Shown: positions 1 through 8,612, numbered from the stretch's first letter. The stretch: 64,000 bases of DNA from Thalassovita aquimarina (GCF_018219815.1 NZ_JADMKU010000007.1:1-64000), one strand, 5' to 3'. Translations and numbers: made by a program. The notes: generated by a model not told the origin, from the letters alone.

Positions 1-73
1 CCTCGGCAGCGGCATGGATGCGCGCGACCATCGGCCGGTCGGTGAACAGGAATCCCAGATTGGCGGAAAACAT
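1..73 (-). CDS. Hydroxypyruvate isomerase-like TIM-barrel protein, 5' end only
   Basis: Only the first 24 codons are in the window; the gene runs off the left edge. The start at 73 has a GAGGA Shine-Dalgarno six bases upstream; in-frame ATGs at 85 and 88 lack one. The peptide begins MFSANLGFLFTDRPMVARI, which matches the usual N-terminus of the hydroxypyruvate isomerase / OtnI family (F-A-A-N-L-x-x-L-F-T-E-x-P). In four-carbon sugar-acid pathways these cofactor-free TIM barrels isomerise 2-oxo acids. The neighbouring acid-sugar kinase and PdxA2 genes fit that role. It is divergent from the Ldh-family gene and has a perfect palindromic operator directly upstream. The family call rests on a short peptide; the substrate is not determined. 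Confidence 0.6.
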   Translation of the reverse strand, partial: MFSANLGFLFTDRPMVARIHAAAE

Positions 74-88
74 TGGCGTCCTCATCAT

Positions 89-102
89 TTTGGTATACCA
101 AA
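89..102. promoter_or_regulatory. Palindromic operator TTTGGTATACCAAA
   Basis: A perfect 14-bp palindrome lies in the divergent promoter region, 15 bases upstream of the isomerase-like start. Its core TGGTATACCA recurs at 2973-2982 in front of the acid-sugar kinase operon. The form resembles sites bound by GntR-family regulators of the FCD class, but the binding protein is inferred. The regulator may be the GntR at 5605-6273 or one outside the window. Confidence 0.6.
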
Positions 103-224
103 CGAATGACCGTTTGCGCCAGTCCTGTCAATCGGGCCTGTCGACGTGACGAGTTGCAAACCGCGGCGAAGGGCTTGTCGACGACGCGTGCAGACAAAAA
201 AGCTGCATAACCTTGGAGGAGATC

Positions 225-1292
225 ATGGCACAAAACGAGACCGGGATCAGGCTGGCGCCGGAACCGCGCCTGGCGCAATTCTGTATCGATGTGCTGCTGG
301 CCACCGGTACCGACATGGCCACCGCCGAGGCGGCTTCGGGCGCGATGATGCACGGGTCAGTGCATGGCGTGGACAGCCACGGGGTTCGGTTGCTGGATCA
401 CTACGTAGGGGCCTTCAGGGGCGGGCGTCTGAACAAGTCCCCCGATCTGAAGCTGGAACGAACCCGCGGCGGCACCGCAATGCTGGACGCGGATCACGGT
501 CACGGCGCCCGCGCGACCTATGCCGCCATTGACCACGCCTGCCAGATGGCCGGCGAATGCGGCATCGCGGCGGTCGGCATCCGCAACAGTTCGCATTTCG
601 GCCCCGCAGGCGCCTATACGATGGCGGCGGCAAATCGGGGGATGCTGGCCCTGACGGTCTGCAATTCCGACAGTTTCGTGCGACTGCATGACGGCGCGTC
701 CCGCTTCCACGGCACCAACCCGATTTCGGTCGCGCTTCCCAGCGGAGAGGAAAACCCCTGGCTTCTCGACATGGCGACCAGCGCCGTGCCGTACAACCGC
801 GTCCTGCTTTACCGTTCGCTCGATCAGGAACTGCCCGAGGGCATCGCCTCGGATCATGAGGGCGTGGATACCACCGATCCCCATGCGGTCGAGATGCTTG
901 CACCGGTCGGGGGTGCTTTCGGCTTCAAGGGGGCCGGGCTTGGCGGTTTCGCAGAAATCCTGTCCGCGGTCATGACCGGGATGCGGCTGAGCCCCGACAT
1001 CCTGCCGATGGGTGGGCCGGACATGTCCAGCCCGCGCGAAATGGGCGCTTTCGTTATGGTGCTCGATCCCGACGCTTTTGCCGGGGCGGAACTGGTCCGG
1101 GCGGGGATGCAGCGGTATCTCGGCCTGCTGCGCGGGTCGCCCGCGCGTGAAGGTGCTCGGGTGATGGCCCCTGGTGACCGCGAATGGGACGTGGCGCGCC
1201 AGCGCCGCGCCGAGGGCATCCCGATCGATCCCGATACGGTGCAGGCTATGCGGGCGCTGGCGGACGAATACGGGCTGAGCGTGCCGTTCTGA
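225..1292 (+). CDS. Ldh-family (malate/L-lactate/ureidoglycolate-type) NAD(P)-dependent oxidoreductase
   Basis: 355 residues, a normal length for the Ldh_2 family, whose members (AllD, DlgD, YjmC, ComC, DpkA) reduce 2-oxo acids or cyclic imines with NAD(P)H. Visible family features are the N-terminal H-G-V-D-S-H-G-V-R block with the active-site histidine near 52, and N-S-S-H-F-G-P-A-G with a second conserved histidine at 124. The start at 225 is chosen because GGAGGAG lies four bases upstream; an upstream TTG at 213 would place that Shine-Dalgarno inside the gene. It is followed after 47 bases by a tartrate/malate dehydrogenase, so a role in hydroxy-acid metabolism is likely. An alternative is pyrroline-2-carboxylate reductase (DpkA subfamily), which the hydroxyproline genes nearby would need. 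The substrate cannot be read from sequence. Confidence 0.85.
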   Translation: MAQNETGIRLAPEPRLAQFCIDVLLATGTDMATAEAASGAMMHGSVHGVDSHGVRLLDHYVGAFRGGRLNKSPDLKLERTRGGTAMLDADHGHGARATYAAIDHACQMAGECGIAAVGIRNSSHFGPAGAYTMAAANRGMLALTVCNSDSFVRLHDGASRFHGTNPISVALPSGEENPWLLDMATSAVPYNRVLLYRSLDQELPEGIASDHEGVDTTDPHAVEMLAPVGGAFGFKGAGLGGFAEILSAVMTGMRLSPDILPMGGPDMSSPREMGAFVMVLDPDAFAGAELVRAGMQRYLGLLRGSPAREGARVMAPGDREWDVARQRRAEGIPIDPDTVQAMRALADEYGLSVPF

Positions 1293-1339
1293 AATCACCG
1301 GCAAGACAGGAAGACAGGGAAACGGAACAGGATTGAACG

Positions 1340-2404
1340 ATGACAAACGCATACCGTATCGCGGCTATCCCCGGCGACGGGATCGGGATCGAGGTGATCG
1401 AGGCCGGGCTTGAGGTGCTCGACGCGCTGTCGCGGCGGCTTGGGAGTTTCGCGCTCGATGTCGAAAACTTCGACTGGGGCTCTGACAGGTACAAGCGCGA
1501 GGGCCGCTTCATGCCTGAGGACGGCGCCCAGCAACTGCGCGGCTTCGACGCGATCCTGTTCGGCGCGGTGGGGGCGCCCGACGTGCCCGACCACCTCAGC
1601 CTCTGGGGGCTGCGGCTGGCGATCTGTCAGCCGCTCGACCAGTTCGCCAATGTCCGGCCGACCCGGATCTTGCCGGGCATCCAGAGCCCGCTGCGCGGCG
1701 TCGCGCCCGGCGATCTGGACTGGGTGATCGTGCGGGAAAATTCCGAGGGCGAATATGCCGGGCAGGGCGGGCGCAGTCATCGCGGCCTGCCGCACGAGAT
1801 CGCCACCGAGGTGTCGATCTTCACCCGCGCCGGGGTGGAGCGGATCATGCGCTTTGCCTTCGATCTGGCCCGCTCTCGGGAGCGCAAGCAACTGACCGTG
1901 GTGACCAAGTCGAACGCGCAGCGTTACGGCATGGTTCTGTGGGATGAAGTCGCCGCCGAGGTGGCCCAGGATTTCCCGGACGTGCAATGGGACAAGATGC
2001 TTGTCGACGCGATGACCGTGCGCATGACGCTGGACCCGGCGTCACTTGACACCATTGTCGCGTCCAACCTGCATGCGGACATCCTGTCCGACCTCGCCGC
2101 TGCTCTGGCCGGGTCCATCGGCATCGCGCCGACAGCCAACATCAATCCCGAACGCAACACGCCGTCGATGTTCGAACCGATCCACGGATCGGCCTTTGAC
2201 ATCACCGGCAAAGGGGTGGCCAACCCGGTGGGCACCTTCTGGAGCGCGGTAATGATGCTGGATCATCTGGGCGAAACCGAAGCGGCGGCGCGGTTGATGG
2301 CGGCGATCGAGAAGGTGACGGCGGCTCCCGCCTGCCACACGCCCGATCTGGGTGGCGCGGCAACCACGAGGGACGTCACCCGTGCCGTGATCGAGGCGCT
2401 GTAA
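1340..2404 (+). CDS. Tartrate / D-malate dehydrogenase (isocitrate/isopropylmalate dehydrogenase family)
   Basis: 354 residues. NAD-dependent oxidative decarboxylase of the beta-decarboxylating dehydrogenase family. The opening I-A-A-I-P-G-D-G-I-G is the family signature. The catalytic lysine block T-K-S-N-A-Q-R-Y-G-M, the metal-binding D-A-M-T-V-R-M-T-L-D-P segment and the C-terminal N-P-x-x-x-F-W-S motif follow the tartrate dehydrogenase / DmlA branch rather than LeuB or Icd. Members typically accept tartrate, D-malate and related 2-hydroxy diacids. It is co-directional with the upstream Ldh-family gene (47-base gap) and probably cotranscribed. The four-carbon acid kinase cluster downstream supports a role in C4 acid catabolism. 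The symbols ttuC and dmlA both fit; neither is certain. Confidence 0.85.
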   Translation: MTNAYRIAAIPGDGIGIEVIEAGLEVLDALSRRLGSFALDVENFDWGSDRYKREGRFMPEDGAQQLRGFDAILFGAVGAPDVPDHLSLWGLRLAICQPLDQFANVRPTRILPGIQSPLRGVAPGDLDWVIVRENSEGEYAGQGGRSHRGLPHEIATEVSIFTRAGVERIMRFAFDLARSRERKQLTVVTKSNAQRYGMVLWDEVAAEVAQDFPDVQWDKMLVDAMTVRMTLDPASLDTIVASNLHADILSDLAAALAGSIGIAPTANINPERNTPSMFEPIHGSAFDITGKGVANPVGTFWSAVMMLDHLGETEAAARLMAAIEKVTAAPACHTPDLGGAATTRDVTRAVIEAL

Positions 2405-3081
2405 TCCCCGAAGTTTCGTCACAGCTTTAGATGGTCACGTCAGATTGGATCGCCTCAAGGCAGGTAAGATGGTTTGCCAGCTTTCGCGCATGATCAAACA
2501 TTCTCTTATCAACGAACTGGAAACACCCTTGGTTGGTGCTTTCCCTACAGCCCTGCGAAAAGCTTGGAGGGAGCCCGATTTGCCTTCATAGGCCGAATTC
2601 CCGGAGGATCGGCCTAGGATGACGCACATGGCGCATACGCAATGGAAAGCGGAAGCGCCTGCAGCCATGAAAGCCGAACGGGCTGCGCAGCAGGCGAGAA
2701 AAAACTTTAAAAACAGGACCTAACCGTCTTCAATTGGCTCGAAGTGGAGACAGGGCACATCTTGGCCGGAAATATCGTCCCCTTCCGCTCGCGAGGCTGT
2801 GAAAATCCGAAAAACCCGGGGGTATCGGTTCAGTTCGGGAAAGAACTCTGGGCAGAGGTGTTACAGTCGTCCCAGCCATCGCTGAGCATTACCATGGGCG
2901 CATATGGGACGGCCATGTATGCATACCCAAACCGGCCACACAGGTGGGGCTGTTTTAACTTAACTATTATTTTGGTATACCATCTCATTTACACTCGCGA
3001 CCTCATACCGCTATATTCCCGTCGGACGGGCTCGAAACCGAAGACAGCACTTACTGAGCCCCTCTGACACTCGGAGTATAT
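2405..3081. other. Intergenic region with kinase-operon promoter; no convincing gene
   Basis: The 677 bases hold no reading frame with recognisable homology. A 107-codon frame (2744-3067) has no Shine-Dalgarno, an odd composition and overlaps the promoter area, so it is not called. Base composition at 2690-3010 is more AT-rich than the flanking genes. It includes an A-rich tract near 2700 and the TTTGGTATACCAT operator at 2971. The stretch at 2405-2720 may be decayed coding sequence but was not recognised. Confidence 0.5.
2973..2982. promoter_or_regulatory. Operator core TGGTATACCA upstream of kinase operon
   Basis: This is the same 10-bp palindromic core as at 91-100, here in the context TTTGGTATACCATC, about 100 bases before the DUF1537 kinase start. 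The flanks are AT-rich and promoter-like. The shared site suggests that the isomerase, dehydrogenase and kinase transcripts answer to one GntR-type regulator. Confidence 0.55.
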
Positions 3082-4293
3082 ATGCTGATCATTGCGGATG
3101 ATTATACCGGAGCCGCCGACGCCGCGGCTGGATTTGCGACGTGCGGTTTTTCAGCAATGATATTGTTGGATGGTCACGATGTGCAGACTGATTTCGAGGT
3201 CATCGCATTGGATTTGGACACTCGCCACCGGACGGCTGAGGAAGCTCATGAAAGAGTGCGCGAAGCGCTCGCTGATAACACGGCTGGACGTTCCGTGTTC
3301 AAAAAGATCGATTCTACGCTCAGGGGACAAATCGGCGCCGAATTGCGCGCGCTCTCGACCGCTGACAATGATCGTACCGCACCGATGCTCATCGCTCCGG
3401 CCGTTCCGGAGAATGATCGCGTGGTCATTGATGGCCGGGTATTCGTGCGTGGCGTGCCGCTGGAAGAAACGGATATCTGGCGCCATGAATGCGCCGCCTT
3501 CGGCGGCCAACTGCCCGCCCGGATGAGCGAACGGTTGTTGCTATCTGGCCTGCGTGCAGAAGAAATTCATCTGGGCAAGCTCCGTGAAGGTGCCCAGGCG
3601 TTGATGGCGCACTTGTTGGAGCGCAGGATCGCTGGTGTCGAGGCCGTCATTCTGGACACAGAAACGCCTGAGGACCTTTTAATCATAGCGGAAACCGCGA
3701 CCACTTTCGAGACGATGCCAGTATGCGTGGGCGCCGCCGGTTTGGCACGTGCCTTGAGTTGCCTGATGACACCACGCGAAGTGGACAAACCGGTTGCTCC
3801 TGCCACACCAGCGACACCGGTACTGATGGCGATCGCAAGCCAATCGAGGACCGCCCGCGCTCAGATCGAACACGTGGCAGCGCGTCCCGACGTGGCCATC
3901 ATCGAGATCGCCCGAGGCGTCGAAAGCTGCGTAGCGCGCGCCGCGGAATTGCTGGCAAAGGGGCGTCACGTCCTTCTCTATCCCCCTGCGGCCACGCAGG
4001 ATTGTCTCAGCCGGGATCATGCCGCCGCGATGTCCCAAGTTGTCGCAAAAACCGCCAGCCACGCCGGGGCGCTGATCGCGAGCGGCGGCGACACGGCACG
4101 GGCGTGTTTGCGGGCGCTCGGCTGCGACCGCATCAAGGTGGAAGGCGAACTCGCCCCGGGGGTGGTTCTTGGCCACCCGATCGACCGCCCGGACCTCCGC
4201 TTCGTGAGCAAGGCTGGCGATTTCGGCGAAGCCGACACACTTGCGACCTGCATCGACCAACTGACACTCCCATCACAAGGAAACGATTTATGA
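3082..4293 (+). CDS. Four-carbon acid sugar kinase (DUF1537 / OtnK-DtnK family)
   Basis: 403 residues. ATP-dependent kinase of the DUF1537 family, which phosphorylates C4 sugar acids such as D-threonate, L-threonate or D-erythronate. The N-terminal domain begins with the family signature I-I-A-D-D-Y-T-G-A-A-D (residues 3-13). The C-terminal nucleotide-binding domain carries A-S-G-G-D-T-A-R-A near residue 335. The stop overlaps the pdxA2 start (ATGA), so the two are translationally coupled. Kinase plus PdxA2 is the known D-threonate route: 4-phosphorylation, then oxidation and decarboxylation to dihydroxyacetone phosphate. D-threonate is therefore the first guess, but D-erythronate is possible because family members differ mainly in substrate. 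The operator core 100 bases upstream suggests GntR control. Confidence 0.88.
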   Translation: MLIIADDYTGAADAAAGFATCGFSAMILLDGHDVQTDFEVIALDLDTRHRTAEEAHERVREALADNTAGRSVFKKIDSTLRGQIGAELRALSTADNDRTAPMLIAPAVPENDRVVIDGRVFVRGVPLEETDIWRHECAAFGGQLPARMSERLLLSGLRAEEIHLGKLREGAQALMAHLLERRIAGVEAVILDTETPEDLLIIAETATTFETMPVCVGAAGLARALSCLMTPREVDKPVAPATPATPVLMAIASQSRTARAQIEHVAARPDVAIIEIARGVESCVARAAELLAKGRHVLLYPPAATQDCLSRDHAAAMSQVVAKTASHAGALIASGGDTARACLRALGCDRIKVEGELAPGVVLGHPIDRPDLRFVSKAGDFGEADTLATCIDQLTLPSQGNDL

Positions 4294-5288
4294 CCGACAT
4301 TCGTCCGATCATTGGCATCACGATGGGGGATCCCGCCGGCGTCGGCGCCGAAATCATCGTGAAGAGTTTCGAATCCGATCAGCTGCATACCCAGTGCCGG
4401 GCGCTGGTATTCGGTGACGCGGTGCGCCTGCGGGAAGCCTGCGAGATTGTCGGCAGCACGCAGAAGGTGCGGGCGATTTCCGATCCCGGTGAGGCAACTT
4501 TCGAACGGGGTGTGATCGACTGTGTCGATCTCAAGGTGATCGGCGCGGGAGTGGAATTCGGACACGTCCAGAGCATCTGCGGCGAAGCGGCCTTTCGCTA
4601 TGTCGAGCGCGCGGCGAAAGCTGCACTGGCCGGTGAAATCGGTGCGATCTGTACCGCGCCGTTGAACAAGGAAGCCCTGCACAAGGCCGGGCACATGTTC
4701 CCGGGGCACACCGAATTGCTGGCGCATCTGTGCGGTGTCGATGAAGTGTCGATGATGCTGACCGCGCCGGGCCTTCGCGTCATTCACGTGACGGTGCATA
4801 TCGGCCTGATCGACGCGATCAACAAGATCGAACCGGGTCTCGTCTTCCGCACCCTCGAACGGGCGCAGGTGACGCTGAACAAGATCGGGATCGCGCAGCC
4901 GCGTATCGCGGTTTGCGGGATCAATCCACATGCAGGGGAAAACGGCCTGTTCGGCAATCGCGAGGAGGAAACCAAGCTGGTGCCTGCGGTCGAAAAAGCG
5001 CAGGCAATGGGCTGGGACGTGAGTGGCCCACTTCCTGCCGATACATTGTTCTTCCGGGCGATACGCGGTGATTTCGACATCGTCGTCGCGATGTACCACG
5101 ATCAGGGCCATTGCCCGGTCAAAGTCCTTGGGATCGAGAGTGGCGTCAACATCACCGTCGGGCTGCCGGTTATCCGTACATCTGTCGATCACGGGACGGC
5201 TTTTGATATCGCGGGCACCGGCAGGGCTGATGAACGCAGCTTGCAGGAGGCGCTTCGTCAAGCTGCGGAACTCGCGTCGAAGGTCTGA
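4290..5288 (+). CDS. pdxA2: 4-phospho-D-threonate/erythronate 3-dehydrogenase, PdxA2
   Basis: 332 residues, PdxA family. It oxidises a 4-phosphorylated C4 sugar acid with NAD; the product decarboxylates spontaneously to dihydroxyacetone phosphate. The N-terminal I-G-I-T-M-G-D-P-A-G-V-G (8-19) is the family signature. Three metal-ligand histidines are in place: H170 (T-V-H-I-G), H214 (N-P-H-A-G-E-N-G) and H270 (Y-H-D-Q-G-H), equivalent to those of E. coli PdxA. The start overlaps the kinase stop by four bases and has AAGGAAA upstream. The kinase neighbour argues for the catabolic PdxA2 branch and against pyridoxal biosynthesis. Confidence 0.88.
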   Translation: MTDIRPIIGITMGDPAGVGAEIIVKSFESDQLHTQCRALVFGDAVRLREACEIVGSTQKVRAISDPGEATFERGVIDCVDLKVIGAGVEFGHVQSICGEAAFRYVERAAKAALAGEIGAICTAPLNKEALHKAGHMFPGHTELLAHLCGVDEVSMMLTAPGLRVIHVTVHIGLIDAINKIEPGLVFRTLERAQVTLNKIGIAQPRIAVCGINPHAGENGLFGNREEETKLVPAVEKAQAMGWDVSGPLPADTLFFRAIRGDFDIVVAMYHDQGHCPVKVLGIESGVNITVGLPVIRTSVDHGTAFDIAGTGRADERSLQEALRQAAELASKV

Positions 5289-5604
5289 GTGGGTGGCGTC
5301 AAGACAACCGACTTGTGTCGAGTTGGAGAGAGCGCAGCTTTGGACAATTAGTCAGGCAAGCGCGTCTCTGCAATCTCCAGAACTGTTAACCGTCGGCCAA
5401 CTTCTGGCCTATGTGGCCGGCTTCGTGAAAGGCTATTTCCGGGATTGGCGGCTGACCCGGCAAGAGGGATGTAGGCCGGGTATTGTTCCAGTTCAGGGAT
5501 GAAAGCAGTGCGGCGGTTGGAGCCGAGGGGGCGTTATCCGAAAGGCTGGCGCCGAGGCGATCACATTCAAGCCCCTTTGCATTTCGGCTGTTCGTCATCG
5601 CGCC
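5289..5604. other. Convergent intergenic region, nothing recognised
   Basis: This 316-base spacer lies between the convergent pdxA2 and gntR genes. No reading frame shows family resemblance, and no strong terminator stem with a T tract was found. Confidence 0.5.
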
Positions 5605-6273
5605 TCAACGACGCGACAGGCCGTTCAGGTGCTCCAGCAGCGATTTCTTGGCGCCCAGAATGTGCATGCGAGTGAGGGCGCTGGCCTCTTCGGCGTTACC
5701 CTTTTCGCAGGCTTCAAGGATCGCCATATGTTCACGGTTGGCGCGCTCCATCCCGTCCGACAGCACCAGCTGGGCGCGCAGATAGCGGTCGACGCGGTCC
5801 ATGGCGTTATCCACCGCCTCGAGGTGGTAGGGCAAATCACTGGCGTTATAGAGCGCGGAGTGGAATTCACGGTTCAGATCGCCCCAGGTCATCGGGTCGG
5901 AGGAGGCCGAGAACGCTTCGCAATAGCCGCGCGCCCGGCGCAACAGCTCTTCGGACATCTTGGGCACCGCCCGACGGATGATTTCCGCTTCGAGCAGCGC
6001 GCGGAAATCGAATATTTCGGCGGCCTCCTCGGGTTCCAGTCCGGCCACCACGGCGCCCTTGTAGCGCTGCGCCTTGACCAGCCCCTGTTCCTCGAGCCGC
6101 GAAATCGCTTCCCGCACAGGGATTCGGCTGGTGTTGAACAGCCGGGCGATTTCGTCCTGTCGCAGCGGCTCTCCCACCGCCAGGTCGCCTTCGATGATCG
6201 CCTTTCGCAGGGCGTCGAATACGATAGAGGAGGCCGAGGCCGTCTTGGAAATATCCACTGATTTCAACTTCAT
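5605..6273 (-). CDS. GntR-family (FCD/FadR subfamily) transcriptional regulator
   Basis: 222 residues. The N-terminal winged helix spans about residues 15-80, with the recognition segment L-R-Q-D-E-I-A-R-L-F-N-T-S-R-I-P-V-R-E-A. An all-alpha FCD ligand-binding domain follows (about 85-215), with the metal-binding pattern D-L-N-R-E-F-H-S-A-L and a later R-E-H-M. The start at 6273 has AGGAGG nine bases upstream. The gene is divergent from a ten-gene hydroxyproline uptake and catabolism operon, the normal arrangement for a local repressor. A palindrome in the shared promoter (6348-6359) is a likely target. The effector is probably hydroxyproline or a pathway intermediate, by inference from position. 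It could also act on the four-carbon acid genes on its other side. Confidence 0.88.
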   Translation of the reverse strand: MKLKSVDISKTASASSIVFDALRKAIIEGDLAVGEPLRQDEIARLFNTSRIPVREAISRLEEQGLVKAQRYKGAVVAGLEPEEAAEIFDFRALLEAEIIRRAVPKMSEELLRRARGYCEAFSASSDPMTWGDLNREFHSALYNASDLPYHLEAVDNAMDRVDRYLRAQLVLSDGMERANREHMAILEACEKGNAEEASALTRMHILGAKKSLLEHLNGLSRR

Positions 6274-6347
6274 TCAGGCATCCTCCTATATGCATCCCTA
6301 GCCGAGATTGCCGGCGAGATGAAGGGTTGTAATTTTTTATATTGTAA

Positions 6348-6359
6348 ATTGGATCCAAT
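6348..6359. promoter_or_regulatory. Palindrome ATTGGATCCAAT in gntR / hydroxyproline operon promoter
   Basis: A perfect 12-bp palindrome lies in the AT-rich divergent promoter between gntR and the solute-binding protein gene. Its form (TTGGANTCCAA-like) suits a dimeric FCD-type GntR repressor. The spacing allows control of both transcripts. Confidence 0.5.
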
Positions 6360-6412
6360 ATACGATAGGGAATTGAAAGTGCAAACGACGCATCACAAAA
6401 CGGGAGGATAAG

Positions 6413-7213
6413 ATGCTGAAGAAATGTCTGGCGCTTGGCGCGCTTACACTGGCGATAGCGGCCCCGGCCGGGGCGGACACGCTGGATGACGTGATCGATG
6501 CAGGCAAGCTGCGCTGCGGCGTGGTGCTGGATTTCCCGCCCATCGGCTACCGCGATGAAAACAACGAACCGGCGGGTTTCGATGTCGAATACTGCAAGGA
6601 CCTCGCCGCCGCGCTCGAGGTGGACTACGAAATCCTGCCGGTTACCTGGGCCGAGCGCCTGCCGGTGATCGTCACCGGGCGCGCCGACGTGGTGTTCGGC
6701 GGCACTTCGGATACGCTGGCCCGGGCCCGCACCGTGGGTTTCACGATCCCATACGCGATCTATTACTCGCAGGGGGTGGTCGGCAGCGACACCGGCATCA
6801 AGAGCTTTGAGGACATCCGTGGCAAGCGGGTGGCGGCGGCTGTGGGGACCATGCCCGAACAGGAATGGCTGAAAATCGCAGCGGAATGGGGCGAGGAGGA
6901 TCTCTACCAGGGCTACCAGTCCGAGAACGAGGTGTTCCTCGCGGTGGCGCAGGGCAAGGCCGATATCGGTCTGACCACCAATACCGCGGTGAAGCCGGTG
7001 ATCGAACAGTATGAAGGTTTGGAAGCCGGGCCACGGATGCCCTGGACCACAGATTACACCTCGGTCGTGGGCAAGCGCGAGGATGTGACCTGGCTGAATT
7101 TCCTCAACCTCTTCGTCACCCACCAGGTGCGTTCGGGCCGCTATCAGGAACACTGGGGCAAATATGTCGGCGGCGAAGCCCCCGAACTGCGCATTCCCGG
7201 CGTGATGTACTGA
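6413..7213 (+). CDS. ABC transporter substrate-binding protein, polar amino-acid family 3
   Basis: 266 residues. A Sec signal peptide ends about residue 21 (A-P-A-G-A then D-T-L). The mature part shows the family 3 pattern: L-R-C-G-V near the start, F-D-V-E-Y-C-K-D-L-A, a ligand-contact stretch around F-G-G-T-S-D-T-L, and A-D-I-G-L-T-T-N in the second lobe. It is the first gene of the operon and is preceded by GGGAGGATAAG. Two permeases and an ATPase follow, completing a HisJMPQ-type importer. Genes downstream degrade hydroxyproline, so hydroxyproline or its betaine is the probable ligand; this is inference from context. Confidence 0.88.
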   Translation: MLKKCLALGALTLAIAAPAGADTLDDVIDAGKLRCGVVLDFPPIGYRDENNEPAGFDVEYCKDLAAALEVDYEILPVTWAERLPVIVTGRADVVFGGTSDTLARARTVGFTIPYAIYYSQGVVGSDTGIKSFEDIRGKRVAAAVGTMPEQEWLKIAAEWGEEDLYQGYQSENEVFLAVAQGKADIGLTTNTAVKPVIEQYEGLEAGPRMPWTTDYTSVVGKREDVTWLNFLNLFVTHQVRSGRYQEHWGKYVGGEAPELRIPGVMY

Positions 7214-7227
7214 GCTTTCCCGATCAT

Positions 7228-7256
7228 GCCCCTGCGCGGACAGACCGGGCAGGGGC
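7228..7256 (+). terminator. Intra-operon GC-rich hairpin after the binding-protein gene
   Basis: An 8-bp perfect stem (GCCCCTGC / GCAGGGGC) encloses a 13-base loop, 15 bases after the binding-protein stop. No T tract follows. Such stems commonly stabilise or attenuate binding-protein mRNA relative to the downstream permease genes. Confidence 0.5.
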
Positions 7257-7274
7257 CCCTACAAGGGCCTTCGC

Positions 7275-7937
7275 ATGTTTGACTACAATTTCCACTGGCG
7301 ACCGGTGCTGAAAAGCCTGCCGGACCTGATCGAGGCCGGGATGGTCACGCTTCAGGTCGCGGTGCTGGCGATGGCGTGCGGCATCGTCATCGGGCTGGGG
7401 CTGGCCTTGATCAGGCTGCATATGCGCGGGCCGCTGCGCTGGTTCGCCTCGGCCTGGGTCGAACTGGCGCGCAACACTCCGGCGCTGTTTCAGCTGTTTT
7501 TCTTCGGCTTCGGATTGGGCGCCTTCGGCTGGCACCTGAGCCCCTACACGATCGTGCTGGCCGGGCTGACCTTCAACTGCGCCGGATACCTGGCGGAAAA
7601 TTTCCGCGGCGGTTTCCAGGCGGTGCCGGATACCCAGATACGGGCGGCGCGGTCGCTGGGCATGACATCGGTGCAGACCTATCTGCGCATCGTTATTCCG
7701 CAAGTGCTGCGCATTGTTTACCACCCGATCACCAACCAGATGGTGTGGGCGGTGCTGATGTCCTCGCTTGGCATGATGGTGGGCTTCCGAGAACTGTCGG
7801 GCGAAACCCAGTTCTTCGCGTCCCGCAGCTTCCGTATCTTCGAATATTTCGCGGTCACCGCGGTGATCTACTACGCGATCGTGAAGATCATCCTCGGCGC
7901 TTCGCGCCTGATGGCCCTGCGCCTGTTCCGCTACTGA
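7275..7937 (+). CDS. Amino-acid ABC transporter permease, HisM/GlnP type (1)
   Basis: 220 residues. Integral membrane permease with about five hydrophobic helices. The N-terminal stretch V-T-L-Q-V-A-V-L-A-M-A-C-G-I is typical of the HisMQ family. The coupling-loop (EAA) motif is seen as E-N-F-R-G-G-F-Q-A-V-P-D-T-Q-I-R-A-A-R-S-L-G-M-T. It pairs with the second permease, 12 bases downstream, to form a heterodimeric channel. The operon context implies uptake of hydroxyproline or a derivative. Confidence 0.88.
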   Translation: MFDYNFHWRPVLKSLPDLIEAGMVTLQVAVLAMACGIVIGLGLALIRLHMRGPLRWFASAWVELARNTPALFQLFFFGFGLGAFGWHLSPYTIVLAGLTFNCAGYLAENFRGGFQAVPDTQIRAARSLGMTSVQTYLRIVIPQVLRIVYHPITNQMVWAVLMSSLGMMVGFRELSGETQFFASRSFRIFEYFAVTAVIYYAIVKIILGASRLMALRLFRY

Positions 7938-7949
7938 GGGAGAGAGGAC

Positions 7950-8612
7950 ATGAACGACACCATACACTTCTTCAGCGGCTTCAGACCGGCGGACATGGTC
8001 TTCCTGGCCGAGGCCGCCTGGCGAACCTTGCTGGTTTATGGCGTCTCGATCTTTCTGGGTACGGTGATCGGCACGATCTGTGGCTGGCTGCTGTTTGAGG
8101 GCAGGCTGCTGGCCGCGGCAACGCTGAGCCCGGTGCTGGACATCTTCCGGTCGGTGCCGCTGATCATCCAACTGGTGCTTTTCTACAACTTCGCGCCAAT
8201 CGTTGGGCTGAATCTCGATCCCTTCGCCTCTGGCGTGGTGATCCTGACGGTGTACACCGCAGCGCTGGTTGCCAATGTGGCGCGCGGCGGGATCGAGGCG
8301 GTGGGCCGGCCGATGCGCCGCGCCGCGCGCAGCCTCGGCATGAGCTACTGGCAGGACCTGCGCTACGTGGTGTTGCCGATCGGCGGCCGGGCGGTGTTTC
8401 CGGCTTGGGTCGGGGTGGCTCTGGGGGTGATGAAGGACAGCGCACTGGTCTCCGTGCTGGGCTATGTCGAACTGCTGAAGGCCAGCCAGATCCTGATCAC
8501 CCGCACCCAGGAACCCTTCCTCATCCTGTCTCTTGCCGGCGCGTTCTATTTCGCGCTGTCCTATCCAATCTCGCGCTATGCCGCGAAACTCCAACAAAGG
8601 TGGGCGCAATGA
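7950..8612 (+). CDS. Amino-acid ABC transporter permease, HisM/GlnP type (2)
   Basis: 220 residues, the same length as its partner. The EAA loop reads A-N-V-A-R-G-G-I-E-A-V-G-R-P-M-R-R-A-A-R-S-L-G-M-S, and the N-terminal helix is preceded by a typical L-A-E-A-A-W-R-T-L-L. GGGAGAGAGG precedes the start. Its stop overlaps the ATPase start (ATGA). With the first permease it should form the membrane channel of the importer. Confidence 0.88.
   Translation: MNDTIHFFSGFRPADMVFLAEAAWRTLLVYGVSIFLGTVIGTICGWLLFEGRLLAAATLSPVLDIFRSVPLIIQLVLFYNFAPIVGLNLDPFASGVVILTVYTAALVANVARGGIEAVGRPMRRAARSLGMSYWQDLRYVVLPIGGRAVFPAWVGVALGVMKDSALVSVLGYVELLKASQILITRTQEPFLILSLAGAFYFALSYPISRYAAKLQQRWAQ

Noticed and set aside
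2744-3067. 107-codon plus-strand frame before the kinase gene
   Set aside because: No ribosome-binding site or homology, and it covers the operator and AT-rich promoter.
5386-5598. Minus-strand frame containing H-E-A-G-H, resembling a metalloprotease motif
   Set aside because: The frame is only 70 codons, has no surrounding protease domain, and sits in an ordinary convergent spacer; the motif is chance.
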